Shown piece after piece: positions 31,577 to 40,500 of a DNA stretch of 51,547 nucleotides (positions are counted from its first letter, which is position 1; every line of letters begins with the position of its first letter). Origin of the DNA: Candidatus Iainarchaeum sp. (GTDB lineage Archaea; Iainarchaeota; Iainarchaeia; JAADDC01); contig JASUTF010000002.1 of NCBI GenBank assembly GCA_030445695.1, forward strand, positions 1 to 51,547. The letters are read 5' to 3'. Under the pieces are notes generated by a model. The model did not search any database, was not told the origin of the DNA, and saw only the letters and a list, made by a program, of their open reading frames with translations. The translations under genes were made by a program, and so were the position numbers.

Positions 31577-31609
31577 ACCCTTTTATTGTTCGTCACTCTT
31601 CTCTTTCTC

Positions 31610-32296
31610 GTGCCAGAAAAGAAAAAGTTCCGCTACTCACTTAAACGGCCTGAAGACGTTGCAGGAGAAGCATACTTGCGGTCACTGACCGGCAATGAGG
31701 CATCAGAAATATCCAGAAGTATGAGGGGAACAGGACTTCAGAACAACCCAAAGCTGTGGGGTACCAAACTAAGGAGAAACGCGAGATTCGCGGCGGTTCC
31801 CAAGAACGTGGAGGAAATACGCAGAATTCTTGGAATAGGAGACGAGCATACTGTGATTGTAGCGCCAGTATACTCCGGAGAGTGGAGCAAAATGCACCCA
31901 AATGCCGTAGGAATCGATTTCTCCGAGGAAGCCCTTAAAAGACACCACAATGAACACAGAGTCCTGGCAGATCTCCGGAACATTCCGCTCCCGGATAGTT
32001 ACGCAGACCATATGGTGATGTTTGAGCCCACCCCCATGCACCCGATAACGGCGTCTCCCAGCGATGTGCTCAGAACACTGCTTGAAGCAACAAGGGTGGC
32101 GAAGCGTGTCCACATCATCCAGAGGGCCAAGAAAAGGTTCCTCACGTGGAGTGACCCGTTCCTTACGAAGTACCTTTCGAACTTGGGTGTAAGATACGAG
32201 GTAAAAGATCTGACGAAACACACTGAGCTTGACCCAGGAGCACACCACGTATCTTGGGGGGTGGCAGCACTAACGCTGAAGAGTGAAAAACGTTAA
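31610..32296 (+). CDS. Methyltransferase-like protein
   Basis: This 228-aa protein has a Rossmann-like core with VGIDFSEEALKRHH and VLADLRNIPLPDSYADHMV, which matches motifs II and III of Methyltransf_11 proteins. The glycine-rich motif I is poorly conserved (TVIVAPVYSGEW), so binding of S-adenosylmethionine is uncertain. The N-terminal 60 residues are basic (EKKKFRYSLKRPEDV). The start GTG is 26 bp below CCTTTTATTG (about 31579-31588). It probably has its own promoter although it follows trxB closely. Confidence 0.65.
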   Translation: MPEKKKFRYSLKRPEDVAGEAYLRSLTGNEASEISRSMRGTGLQNNPKLWGTKLRRNARFAAVPKNVEEIRRILGIGDEHTVIVAPVYSGEWSKMHPNAVGIDFSEEALKRHHNEHRVLADLRNIPLPDSYADHMVMFEPTPMHPITASPSDVLRTLLEATRVAKRVHIIQRAKKRFLTWSDPFLTKYLSNLGVRYEVKDLTKHTELDPGAHHVSWGVAALTLKSEKR

Positions 32297-32498
32297 ACCA
32301 GTGCGTGACGTTATTGAAAGGGATCTGGCCGCAGTGGAGAAATTCATGAACATGGCAAGGAGAGGGAAACTATACCTAGCATGGCAAAAACTCGAAAAAG
32401 AGGCATCACCTGCGCTCAGGAAGGCCATGTACCACACTTATTTCGCGTGGAGAGCAAGGCACATGACCGAACCGCTAAAAAAGAAGAGGCGTGGCTAA
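32283..32498 (+). CDS. Small basic helical protein, 71 aa
   Basis: No family is recognised. The protein is helical and rich in Lys, Arg and aromatic residues (DVIERDLAAVEKFMNMARRG, KKKRRG at the end). It starts with GTG 14 bp before the end of the methyltransferase-like gene and overlaps the end of the convergent GNAT gene by 4 bp. The coupling supports it, but the call rests mainly on spacing. Confidence 0.5.
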   Translation: MKNVKPVRDVIERDLAAVEKFMNMARRGKLYLAWQKLEKEASPALRKAMYHTYFAWRARHMTEPLKKKRRG

Positions 32499-33010
32499 AG
32501 TGCGATCACCACATCCCCCCTAAACACCTTGGCAAGCTTGTAAAGATCTTTCCCATCCTCCCGCACGTGCTCCACGATACGGAAACCCTGTTCCAGATGT
32601 TTCTTGATCCAGCCCGTCTTTTCTTTCGATATCTTACACCATACCGCGCGCATGCCCCTCTTGGAAAGTTCTCTTATCGCAGTTCTACGGAGCACCGTGC
32701 CGATACCCTTTCCCCTCTGTTCCCTTGCGACGCCCGTCAGCCATATGTAAGCGATGCCCGGAAGCGTCTCATACCACACTGTGAAGCCAACTGGCTTTCC
32801 CCTGCACTCCGCCACGATTACCCCGTGGTCGCTCTGCAGCCGCAGCTCCATATCCGTCGCGTCGATATACTCCAGGTGCGGAAAGCATTCCCGAACAAGG
32901 GAAATGTTCTCAAAAAGCCAGTTTTTGTCATGCACTCGGAAAGATATTTCCGCTAAAATGCGCCTTACGGCGCCCGTCTGAGTTGGGATGGCATCACCAT
33001 GTTCCCACAC
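32495..33010 (-). CDS. GNAT family N-acetyltransferase
   Basis: This 171-aa protein has the acetyl-CoA-binding motif LTGVAREQRGKGIGTVLRRT, preceded by GKPVGFTVWYE and followed by a typical C-terminal strand (GFRIVEHVREDGKDLYKL). The substrate is unknown. No ATG exists near the start; GTG at 33010 or TTG at 33016 are candidates, with a TATA-like GATTTAAATACC at 33049-33060. The first 25 residues may therefore be adjusted. Confidence 0.82.
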   Translation of the reverse strand: MWEHGDAIPTQTGAVRRILAEISFRVHDKNWLFENISLVRECFPHLEYIDATDMELRLQSDHGVIVAECRGKPVGFTVWYETLPGIAYIWLTGVAREQRGKGIGTVLRRTAIRELSKRGMRAVWCKISKEKTGWIKKHLEQGFRIVEHVREDGKDLYKLAKVFRGDVVIAL

Positions 33011-33067
33011 CTCCAAAAGAACCGTCTGGCAGAAATTGGGGCAGTAGTGGTATTTAAATCTCTGTTT

Positions 33068-33706
33068 TCACTTGCTGTAGTTACAGACGTCCCGCAGCGG
33101 ACAGGCATTGCACAGGGGATTCTTTCTACAGATGCGTTTGGCGTGTTCATCAATGAGGGCATGAAACTCCTTGTACACTTGCACGTTCGGCGGGATTTCA
33201 GATTCTACGAGTTTCTTTATGCCCTCGTAGTCGTAAGGACCGCTCCAGATGCCGAGACGCGTGAAAATGCGATGTGTATACCTGTCAACGACGAAGGTAG
33301 GTTTATTCGCCGCGTAAAGGATGATCGCATCTGCCGTTTCAGGTCCGATTCCTTTCACGGAGAGCAGGGTTTTTCGCAGTTCGCCCAAAGGGAGAGAGAA
33401 GAGCCGTTCCAATCCACCATAATCTTGGATGAGTTTGCATATCGCTTTCAATCGCTGCATCTTCTGGTTATAGAAACCGGCAGGACGGATTAGTTCGCGA
33501 AGGACATCATCGGGCGTTTTGAGAACGCTTTCAGGATCCATGAGTCCCTCTCGCTTCAGATTGTCAATTGCCTTCTCAACGTTCCTCCAAGCAGTGTTCT
33601 GAGTTAGGATTGCACCAACAACCACTTCAAAGGGCGTCTCCGCGGGCCACCAGTTCTGAGGGCCGTAGAACAATAATAAACGCTCGTAGAGCTCCTGCAA
33701 ACGCAT
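33068..33706 (-). CDS. HhH-GPD DNA glycosylase (endonuclease III family, COG2231 type)
   Basis: The 212-aa protein is a base-excision repair glycosylase. It shows VVGAILTQNTAWRNVEKA, a helix-hairpin-helix LLSVKGIGPETADAIILYA, the catalytic Asp in FVVDRYTHRIF, and a C-terminal 4Fe-4S motif C-x5-C-x2-C-x5-C (ICRKNPLCNACPLRDVC). The helix-hairpin-helix lacks the Lys used by bifunctional Nth, so it is probably monofunctional, like the MagIII or Mpg-II group active on methylated or deaminated bases. It ends 9 bp after the UbiA start region on the same strand. Confidence 0.88.
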   Translation of the reverse strand: MRLQELYERLLLFYGPQNWWPAETPFEVVVGAILTQNTAWRNVEKAIDNLKREGLMDPESVLKTPDDVLRELIRPAGFYNQKMQRLKAICKLIQDYGGLERLFSLPLGELRKTLLSVKGIGPETADAIILYAANKPTFVVDRYTHRIFTRLGIWSGPYDYEGIKKLVESEIPPNVQVYKEFHALIDEHAKRICRKNPLCNACPLRDVCNYSK

Positions 33707-33715
33707 GTATGAAAA

Positions 33716-34546
33716 TCAGGGCAAAAGGATTAAAGCACCTGCAAGGAACCAGAGCGCCAGAAGGAACATGATCGCCGTGTGATGCCAGAAGATGCGGTCA
33801 ACGAACTCCTGTGCGTGCAGATCTCCCTCCTTCGTCTTCTGGTACTGGGGAACTGTGTAAATGACAGCACCGAGTAGACCAAAAATAAACGCAATTACGG
33901 AGCGAGAGAGAACGTAGAGCGTTGGGACCGCAAAGAACATGGCAACAAGAACGAAGAACAGGCCAACAGGGTCCGTCAGAGCGTGCTTAGCCTGCTTCCT
34001 GAGTTTGTAGACGATGTGACCCAACGCGTAGAGCGTCGCGTACTCGAGGAAAACAGAAGAAGGCCAAGTCCCTGGAAAAGAACTGTAAAGAGCAATCCAG
34101 CCCGCGACGAAGTTCAAGTACTCAACGAGGACAAGAAGCACCTGGCGCGGAAGAACAGAGCGGACGTGAGAGCGTAGGTTGTTCAGGAAGACTGCGAAGA
34201 ACGTGACAATACCAAGTAGGGGAGAGTAAAGCGCAGTAAGGAGAACACCAAGCGCGAAGAGGTTAGTCGCGAGGAAGAGATACTCCTTTTCGGTTGCCCG
34301 CCCACGTGCTAAAAGTTTTGCAGGATATACGGCCTTCGTTTTATCATCCTCCAAATCTAACAAGTCGTTGTAGAAGTACGTTGAAAGGTACGTGATAAAG
34401 AAGAGCAAGAAACCAACGATTCCAGACAAATTTGGAGCGTTTCCGAGAATTGTAGCAATGAAGACAACAAATGCAAGCATCTGGAGTTTCAAAACAAACT
34501 TTGGAATTATCAAATCTCTGAAAAGGGAGAGGATATCCATGCGCAC
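33716..34546 (-). CDS. UbiA-like prenyltransferase family protein (copy B)
   Basis: This 276-aa membrane protein with about eight helices has the first Asp-rich motif of UbiA enzymes, YFYNDLLDLEDDKTKAVYP (N-D-x2-D-x3-D). That motif binds Mg-prenyl diphosphate. The second Asp motif expected in the middle is not evident; its place holds NLRSHVRSVLPRQ. In archaea the family includes the enzyme adding the second geranylgeranyl chain to lipids, but this pair is divergent. It follows copy A by 3 bp, so they probably act together. Confidence 0.78.
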   Translation of the reverse strand: MRMDILSLFRDLIIPKFVLKLQMLAFVVFIATILGNAPNLSGIVGFLLFFITYLSTYFYNDLLDLEDDKTKAVYPAKLLARGRATEKEYLFLATNLFALGVLLTALYSPLLGIVTFFAVFLNNLRSHVRSVLPRQVLLVLVEYLNFVAGWIALYSSFPGTWPSSVFLEYATLYALGHIVYKLRKQAKHALTDPVGLFFVLVAMFFAVPTLYVLSRSVIAFIFGLLGAVIYTVPQYQKTKEGDLHAQEFVDRIFWHHTAIMFLLALWFLAGALILLP

Positions 34547-34549
34547 ACC

Positions 34550-35485
34550 TCACAGCATAAAGTGAAGGATTTCGTTCTGGTACCGATCAATACTAGAAAG
34601 AACCACTGTCATCTGGGCGGGTGGCTGAACTGGTAGCGGCTCGATAGGAATATTTGCGTACACGATGGCAGCACCAATCAGCATGAGCATCACAGTCCCT
34701 ATGACAAGGGCTACGTCGTGGGCCTTGAATATCTTCTCCATACCCGCCTCTACGTTATTTGCGTATCTCGCAGCCTGTACACCAACGGCGAGTACATAAA
34801 GTGCAGTAAAAACGATTAGCGCAATAAAGTGTGCTGTGCTTTCCGCGGCAAGCGGGATGCTAAACACCGCTGAGACGAACAAGACACCTGCAAGAACCCA
34901 GACCCACCACTGGCGAACCGCCCAGAGTAAAGGTTTTGATCTTAGTTTGTATAGAGCGTGAGATAGAGCGTACGCGGAGGAGTACGCTGCGAAGATTGGT
35001 ACTGCAAGCCAAGGGATCAAAGAACCGTAAAGTGCAACCCAGAAGCCCTCGAAGTTCAAAAACTCCACCACAGCGAGGAGAACTTCCCGAACAAATAAGT
35101 TCTTGACAACTGTACGCGCATGGTTAACCAGGATGGCTAACGCTGCAACCACCGCAAGAAGCGGCGAATACAGGTACGTTGATAGGAGCCCCGCAACAGG
35201 AACCCATGCGAGGAGGTGTACATAGTCTTTCTCCGTTGCTTTTTCGTGGCGCAGTAGTTTCTCTGATGGCATATACGCCCGCTTTTTGTCCGATTTGTAG
35301 TCGATAAGATCGTTGTAGTAGTAAACGGACGAATACGTGAAGAGGAACAAAACAACGCCGATGAAAGATTTCCAAGAGGGGGTCAGTGCGAAATAAGTAG
35401 CCACGAAGATCGTCACCGCGATCATGTTGAACTTGCGCTTCAGTATGGATCCCCAGAAATCACGGAAATATGCACTCCAATCCAC
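34550..35485 (-). CDS. UbiA-like prenyltransferase family protein (copy A)
   Basis: This 311-aa paralogue of the next gene has about nine helices and the first Asp motif YYYNDLIDYKSDKKRAYMP. As in copy B, the second Asp motif is missing (NHARTVVKNLFVREV in its place). A C-terminal extension of about 40 residues (IPIEPLPVQPPAQM onward) is absent from copy B. The two share the pattern KxxEYLNF/VEFLNF and ALYSS/ALYGS, which shows recent common ancestry. They could form a heterodimer. Catalysis is uncertain without the second motif. Confidence 0.76.
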   Translation of the reverse strand: MDWSAYFRDFWGSILKRKFNMIAVTIFVATYFALTPSWKSFIGVVLFLFTYSSVYYYNDLIDYKSDKKRAYMPSEKLLRHEKATEKDYVHLLAWVPVAGLLSTYLYSPLLAVVAALAILVNHARTVVKNLFVREVLLAVVEFLNFEGFWVALYGSLIPWLAVPIFAAYSSAYALSHALYKLRSKPLLWAVRQWWVWVLAGVLFVSAVFSIPLAAESTAHFIALIVFTALYVLAVGVQAARYANNVEAGMEKIFKAHDVALVIGTVMLMLIGAAIVYANIPIEPLPVQPPAQMTVVLSSIDRYQNEILHFML

Positions 35486-35536
35486 AGTATAGATAACGTC
35501 TGCAGGGTTTTAAATGGTAATGCATTTCGACGATTG

Positions 35537-36172
35537 TCAATGTAGTTTTTGATACAAGACGTAAGACCAGATCCACAGCACCACAATCGCGGCAAGGAGA
35601 GCAAGGATTAAATACATGAAAAATTTGGCCGAAATAAATGCAGTGATCAGCATCGCAACGCCGAAAGCAGCGAAAAGTATGCCTGCAGCTCTATTCACTC
35701 GCTTCCACACCTCTGGAGACGATAGCGTCCACGGCGTTCTGAACCCGACGAACCAGTTGGGCTCAGATACGTACATGATGTAGCCCGCACCGATCATGAG
35801 CACAGAGACGAGAATAAGGATGGGAATCGTTACGTCGGAGAACCAGCCGAGGTTGTACCCAAGCACGAATACTTGGACAACTGCGAGGAACACCGCCAAC
35901 CCCACAACGAACCAGTCATACACCTTCCTGAACTTCTCCACATTCCTGCGTAGCGGGTCAATGAACGGCAGGCCCCAGACGATGAAGACAAGAACAGCAT
36001 AAGCGACGGGAAACCAGAGTATTGCGTTCCTGTTCATCCAGCCGTTCGGTTCCCTGTTGATCCCCCAGTGCGTTACGATCTTTGATGGAAGTGCAGCGTA
36101 GTAATAGGCGGAAAGGAGCAAGGACAAGAAGATTATAAACTCGGCGAGCAGCAATGCATCACGGCTCTGCAC
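35537..36172 (-). CDS. SdpI/DUF1648 family membrane protein
   Basis: The 211-aa protein has six helices, the DUF1648 start ALPSKIVTHWGINREPNGW and the SdpI signature NWFVGFRTPWTLSSPEVWKR. SdpI in Bacillus gives immunity to a toxin and signals to a repressor; the archaeal role is unknown. The start is GTG, 28 bp below CTTTTTATACTTG (about 36193-36205), which abuts the D box of the C/D sRNA. SdpI genes are often next to ArsR-type regulators, but here none adjoins it. Confidence 0.85.
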   Translation of the reverse strand: MQSRDALLLAEFIIFLSLLLSAYYYAALPSKIVTHWGINREPNGWMNRNAILWFPVAYAVLVFIVWGLPFIDPLRRNVEKFRKVYDWFVVGLAVFLAVVQVFVLGYNLGWFSDVTIPILILVSVLMIGAGYIMYVSEPNWFVGFRTPWTLSSPEVWKRVNRAAGILFAAFGVAMLITAFISAKFFMYLILALLAAIVVLWIWSYVLYQKLH

Positions 36173-36205
36173 GATAAGAAGATAACCATAACAAGTATAA
36201 AAAGC

Positions 36206-36262
36206 GGTCAGCTTGGCGGCTTCTCATCACCGTCAGCGAGGCCCAAAACCGCTCATCATCCC
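36206..36262 (-). ncRNA. C/D box guide sRNA
   Basis: On the minus strand the boxes follow in canonical order: C ATGATGA (36259-36253), a 16-nt guide, D' CTGA (36236-36233), 3-nt spacer CGG, C' TGATGAG (36229-36223), an 11-nt guide and D CTGA (36211-36208). The elements before D' and D end TTTTGGGCCTCG and AAGCCGCCAAG. The targets were not identified. It sits between the end of the 160-aa gene (36299) and the SdpI TATA box, so it may be processed from the upstream transcript. Confidence 0.82.
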
Positions 36263-36298
36263 TAAAGGAAGAGGAAAACAAAGTTCAAAAGAGAGCCC

Positions 36299-36781
36299 CT
36301 AAACAACATTGTTGGGCCCTATGATAGTATCGCCGTAACGCTTGTGCACTTCGCGGATCTTGTTCTTCAGAATCTTGATCAAATCGACCTTGGAAAGACC
36401 GCGTTCGTGCAGTTTCCAGAACGGTGCGCCATACTGCTTCTCCAAAACAACCAATGTTCTCGCAAGTTCGTCAGCAAGTTCTTCCGCACGCCCAGGACTG
36501 ACATAAAGTGTTTGCAGCTCAGGCATCAGTTCGGACCGGCCATGCACAGTATCGGGCAATCCAAAATGCGGGCCGAGCTCGTCATGCAATCTCATAAAAA
36601 GATCAGTAGCGATCCCGAAAAGTCCCGTTCTGTCTTGTTCTATCCTCTTACAATGTTCGTCCACACCGAACTCATTCAAACGGTGCTGGAGATACTTGGT
36701 GGTGAGCTCACCCCGCACAAACTCGTGAAACGGCTTGTAGTTCTTCAAACGTTGCCGGATAGACGCCTCAAGTGGTTCCAT
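36299..36781 (-). CDS. Hypothetical protein, 160 aa
   Basis: I do not recognise the family. It is a soluble, mostly helical protein with EPLEASIRQRLKNYKPFHEF at the start, IEQDRTGLFGIATDLFMRL in the middle and KVDLIKILKNKIREVHKRYG near the end. The frame is open to 36853, but the ATG at 36781 is 25 bp below GGTTATATATTC, so it is chosen. A long frame on the opposite strand is a shadow. Confidence 0.65.
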   Translation of the reverse strand: MEPLEASIRQRLKNYKPFHEFVRGELTTKYLQHRLNEFGVDEHCKRIEQDRTGLFGIATDLFMRLHDELGPHFGLPDTVHGRSELMPELQTLYVSPGRAEELADELARTLVVLEKQYGAPFWKLHERGLSKVDLIKILKNKIREVHKRYGDTIIGPNNVV

Positions 36782-36826
36782 ACAGTAACAACCACACCAG
36801 AATATATAACCATCGCTGGTGGACAA

Positions 36827-36862
36827 ATGTAAAGCTTTATTAACGTAAAGCATTATTTACAT
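36827..36862. promoter_or_regulatory. Repeated GTAAAGC sites and ATGTAAA/TTTACAT inverted repeat
   Basis: GTAAAGC occurs at 36829-36835 and 36845-36851, 16 bp apart. ATGTAAA (36827-36833) and TTTACAT (36856-36862) form an inverted pair around the likely TATA region (CTTTATTAAC). This lies just upstream of the membrane-protein/HTH pair and is a plausible operator for the HTH protein. Confidence 0.45.
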
Positions 36863-36876
36863 AGAGGTGAGCCAAG

Positions 36877-37248
36877 ATGGAGAGAAAGTATCTGCGTGCC
36901 GGACTCATCATAGCAACCCTCGCGATAGCAGGATGGTTAATGGGTGACGCTGCCGAAAGAGGGGACGTGTTGCTGTTTACGGTCGAGTGGCTCATCGCAG
37001 CAGCGATCGTTGTAGCAATAACAACGGTTTTTGGGCCGGTTCAAACCGCGGACGAGCGTGCGGTTGCCCGTTCAAAGGATGCTGCGCTCATCGCGGTCCG
37101 CTGGTCCGCAGTAGTCGGGTTAATAGGCGCAGCATACGCGAACATGCTTAATCTGACCGCTGCAACGGTATTCCTCACTGGCATGATGTTTCCGGGACTC
37201 CTTTGGACAGTTGCATACTTTATACTGAACTGGAGGGACACGCATTGA
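36877..37248 (+). CDS. Four-helix membrane protein paired with HTH regulator
   Basis: The 123-aa protein has four hydrophobic helices, with a soluble link [13 protein letters not shown] between helices 2 and 3 resembling DUF2178-type membrane proteins. GAGGTGAG precedes the ATG at a ribosome-site distance. The next gene, an HTH regulator, overlaps it (TTGA). Such membrane-protein/HTH pairs are common in archaea and firmicutes; the membrane protein may modulate or be controlled by the regulator. Confidence 0.72.
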   Translation: MERKYLRAGLIIATLAIAGWLMGDAAERGDVLLFTVEWLIAAAIVVAITTVFGPVQTADERAVARSKDAALIAVRWSAVVGLIGAAYANMLNLTAATVFLTGMMFPGLLWTVAYFILNWRDTH

Positions 37249-37439
37249 AGAACAAACTGAGGGAACTGCGGGCAGAGCGAGGAATTACACAGGAAGAGTT
37301 AGCGGCAGCGTTAGGCGTCACGAGGCAGACCATCATCGCCATAGAGAAGGGCAAGTACGACCCGTCACTGCGTCTGGCGTTCAAGATTGCCCGCTTCTTC
37401 GGCAAGAAGATTGAAGAAATATTTGAACCAGAAGATTAA
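37245..37439 (+). CDS. XRE/Cro-type HTH transcriptional regulator (COG1476)
   Basis: This 64-aa protein is a bare helix-turn-helix: [20 protein letters not shown] as helices 1-2, [19 protein letters not shown] as recognition helix and following helix, then [14 protein letters not shown], the ending typical of the YozG/COG1476 group. The start is a TTG overlapping the TGA of the preceding gene. It probably binds the repeats at 36827-36862. Confidence 0.88.
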   Translation: MKNKLRELRAERGITQEELAAALGVTRQTIIAIEKGKYDPSLRLAFKIARFFGKKIEEIFEPED

Positions 37440-37440
37440 C

Positions 37441-37499
37441 GGCCCCCGCTCGCGACGCCCGGGGAGGAGATGAACCGGTGTCTCTGGCGGGGGCAACAG
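37441..37499. other. GC-rich hairpin between convergent genes
   Basis: GCCCCCGCT (37442-37450) can pair with GGCGGGGGC (37486-37494, with one G-U) to close a stem of nine pairs around a 35-nt loop, which itself holds GGAGA/TCTCT. ACA follows the stem almost directly, as in H/ACA RNAs. I could not build the internal guide pocket, so a terminator-like or unknown structured RNA is as likely. Confidence 0.35.
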
Positions 37500-37502
37500 T
37501 TC
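37486..37502. repeat. 17-bp direct repeat, left copy
   Basis: GGCGGGGGCAACAGTTC overlaps the stop codon of the large secreted-protein gene. It matches GGCTGGGGCAACAGTTC at 41137-41153 in 16 of 17 bases and in the same orientation. The two copies bracket the gene. Confidence 0.6.
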
Positions 37503-40500
37503 ACTCCAATTCTATTAAGTCGTTAAACGGAGCGTATGCGGGGATAAATCCGTATTCGTTTCCTCTCTGAACGAGGTAGTAGTTGACCGGCTCCTGGGCA
37601 GTTTCGCCGATGAACTCTCCGAAGGGATCCCAAGTTGATGTGCCGGGAAGATTGGAGGTAGCACGCGTGCACCATGAGGGCAGGCATGAATCCGTTTTCT
37701 TTAGATACTCTCCGCGGCCGATACCCCAAACGTATTTCGGAGATTCACAGAACGGGTCAACGCGTGTTGAGAACCCGCGGATGGAGTAGTCATAGAAAAA
37801 GTACTTGTTCCCCCTATTCACCGCCAAGAGGATCTTCCTTTTGCTCTTTAGCCCGCCCAGATCCCAGTAAACGGCGTACGGATACATTTCAGGAGGTTCG
37901 GGGAGTATGTTGGAGTAGGCAAACCACATGGCGTAATATCCAGCCGGGCTGATGCGAATATCGGTCAGTTCCTCCGAATTCACCGTCCAGAACTTGCCGT
38001 TCATGGACAAGGTCAAAAGATGGACGGTGCATTCCTCAAACGTTGGCCCGAGTTCCATCCGCTCCTCCACGGTATGGTCATAGTGGATGTTCAGTTCCTC
38101 GTCTCCGAATCGAAGGGAGCCCACACAGAACCCGAAATCGTCGCAACTGGAGGACAGGGTGGCTGGCAGGACGTTGCCGTCCACCAGCGCGTATGTTTTT
38201 TCAGGGTGTGCGAAAGAGTGCTTGGGAAATATCTTGCTGTAGCTGGCTGGCACGTGAAGGACGTGGAGTTCTTTGATTCCCTTTTTCTGAGCGTATGCCA
38301 TGGACAAGAGTAGAAGGCGGTTGTCGCAGAGAACGCGGTTGCAGCAGTATGGTGTTTCACAACCGGAGGTGGAGGAAGAGAACTCGTAGAGCGAGTCCTG
38401 TGGGAAGATATAGGCGATGCGGTCGAGCGCTGTTTTGTCTGCATACCTGGAGAAGTAGACCACCGGCCTCAGGTAGGGAATGGGAGAGTAGTAGATGCCC
38501 TCGCTGTCGATGGTATTCCTGATGGCGTTATACTCGTTGTAATGAGGGAAATAATAGGAATCGAAAGAGACGTATGGGGATTCGTCGATGACGTGAGCCG
38601 GCGGGAATGCAAAGTTCGGTGCATCTGTCGGGCGGGCAGGAAGCCGGGCAGCGTCCCTGATGGAGAAGCGGATTACGTATTTCCCGTCCCCGTCCTTGAG
38701 CGGGGTGCGTATCTCGTAGAGGTGGTCGCAGTTTAGCTCGTTGTATATGCTAGGATCAAATACCGGGTTTCTGCCCGTGCAGGCGTTGAAGGTCAATTTA
38801 TATCCCGTATCGAACTCCTTGATGCCCATAGCACGATTTCCATTTAGTTCATAGATAGATACAGGGATCGGAAAGACCGTTGTATTCACCAAATCAAGGC
38901 CGTCGAGGTAGAGAATCTCCCGGGGATCGTAGGGAGCTCCGTAAAAGTTGTACTCCAAGCTAAGTACCGCTGTGCGCAATATGCCATTTGTGGGTTCTAG
39001 ATCTGGCGCTGCAAAAACCCTCAAATTGTGAACATCTCCTCTAAGGTAAGCAATGCGATTCGTTATATACCGCGGATCCGAGATTCTACATGAACCGTGT
39101 CGCGACACATCTTCAGTATCGCCGTAAATGTGTAGTTTGATACGCTCTCCAGGTCTTGCAGAGCCCCACCCCATTATCGTCACTAAACTATCCCCACCAT
39201 CTACAGTAATGATTTTGGCTCGCAACAAATTCGAGATAACAGTGCCAAACACCGTCTTGACACCCAGACACTTGGGATTAAATGATTGATAGGCGAAAGG
39301 CGTTACCCACGGCTGATCATTTATGTCCACCGGTACTGGATCTGTGGGGTCCACGCGCTCGATTTCATAGCAGCCAGAGAGATTATTGAAAGTCACCATT
39401 GTGTTACCCTCAGCATATTTCAGAGGCAGCTTTCCGGGCGGTATTATTTCCACACTAAGACGAACGCGAGCCACGAAAAGACCCGTTGTGCCCGTCTCTT
39501 CTATTATCTTGGGATCAGATACTCTTGGGTAACACCAAATACTAACCATACGGGCATAACCATCACAAACATCGCCTTTCTTGGGTCTCACCGGATTCGA
39601 AAAAGTACAATAAAAATCATAGCCATGAGTTTCAGAAACCAGCCGAATATATGCCATGGTTCCATCTTTCAGGAACGCACGATAAGGATGTCTCTTGATG
39701 TAATCAGCAGCAGAGTCGAAAGTATCAAAAACGAGTGCTTCAGTATTGGGAATAAACAATTCCTCGGGATAGATCTCAGGCCCAGCTATCGCGTTTATAT
39801 CGTTCGTACACAAATACCATGTGGCCCTGCTGGCCAAATCTAATACTTTAATGAGGATCGGGGATGGGTACCTTGTCCCGATGAGTGATAAGTTAGGATA
39901 TAAAATAACCGGCCTAAGTACTAGCTTCGGCGGAAGGTAAGCATTTGATCCGACACTTCCATCAGTCAGGTCTTGGTAAGTGTTGTTCTCTGAACTCCCT
40001 TCACCCCAGAATGCGGATTCTGATGCATTTACCTCCTCCTCGAAGTAGATGCCGTCGCCGGAAACGGTGAGCTCGCTGTTGAACTCGATGACGTTGGCAT
40101 CGAGCAGTATTTCGCCCTCACGCAGGTGGTAGACGGAGGTGAAAGTGTTGCCGTCCACGGTGAAGTTGAGCTCAGCGACAGTGTCTCTCAGTCCGACTAG
40201 GGAGATGTATGCCACTCCGTCGCCGGCGATGACGTCAACGCAGTAGGAATCGTTGCACTGCATCCTGTCGGAGAGTATAGGGATTCTCAGTTCTCCGGCA
40301 GGGGTTTTAATGGTTAACCACTCGCCACGGTGTTTAGGGCCGAAAACCTGGAGAAATGCACAGTTTTCCGTATCTATGCGCCTGCCCTCATCGGCGAGGA
40401 TGAAGTTCACATCCGCGGGGGTGCCCACAAAGCGTGCGGGACCATCAATACTGGCGTAGTTCCCGTTGCGCCAGGCAATGGCATAGTATCCGCCCTGTGA

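Noticed and set aside
36344-36832. 162-codon plus-strand frame
   Set aside because: Antisense to the hypothetical gene at 36299-36781, which has a good TATA box; the plus frame has no promoter and unlikely composition.
37441-37499. Classical H/ACA guide RNA
   Set aside because: The stem and ACA are present, but I could not form the two-sided internal guide loop or a convincing kink-turn, so it is listed only as a structured hairpin.
39286-39843. 185-codon plus-strand frame within the large secreted-protein gene
   Set aside because: It probably results from the A/T-richer composition there; no promoter, ribosome site or family motif is seen.
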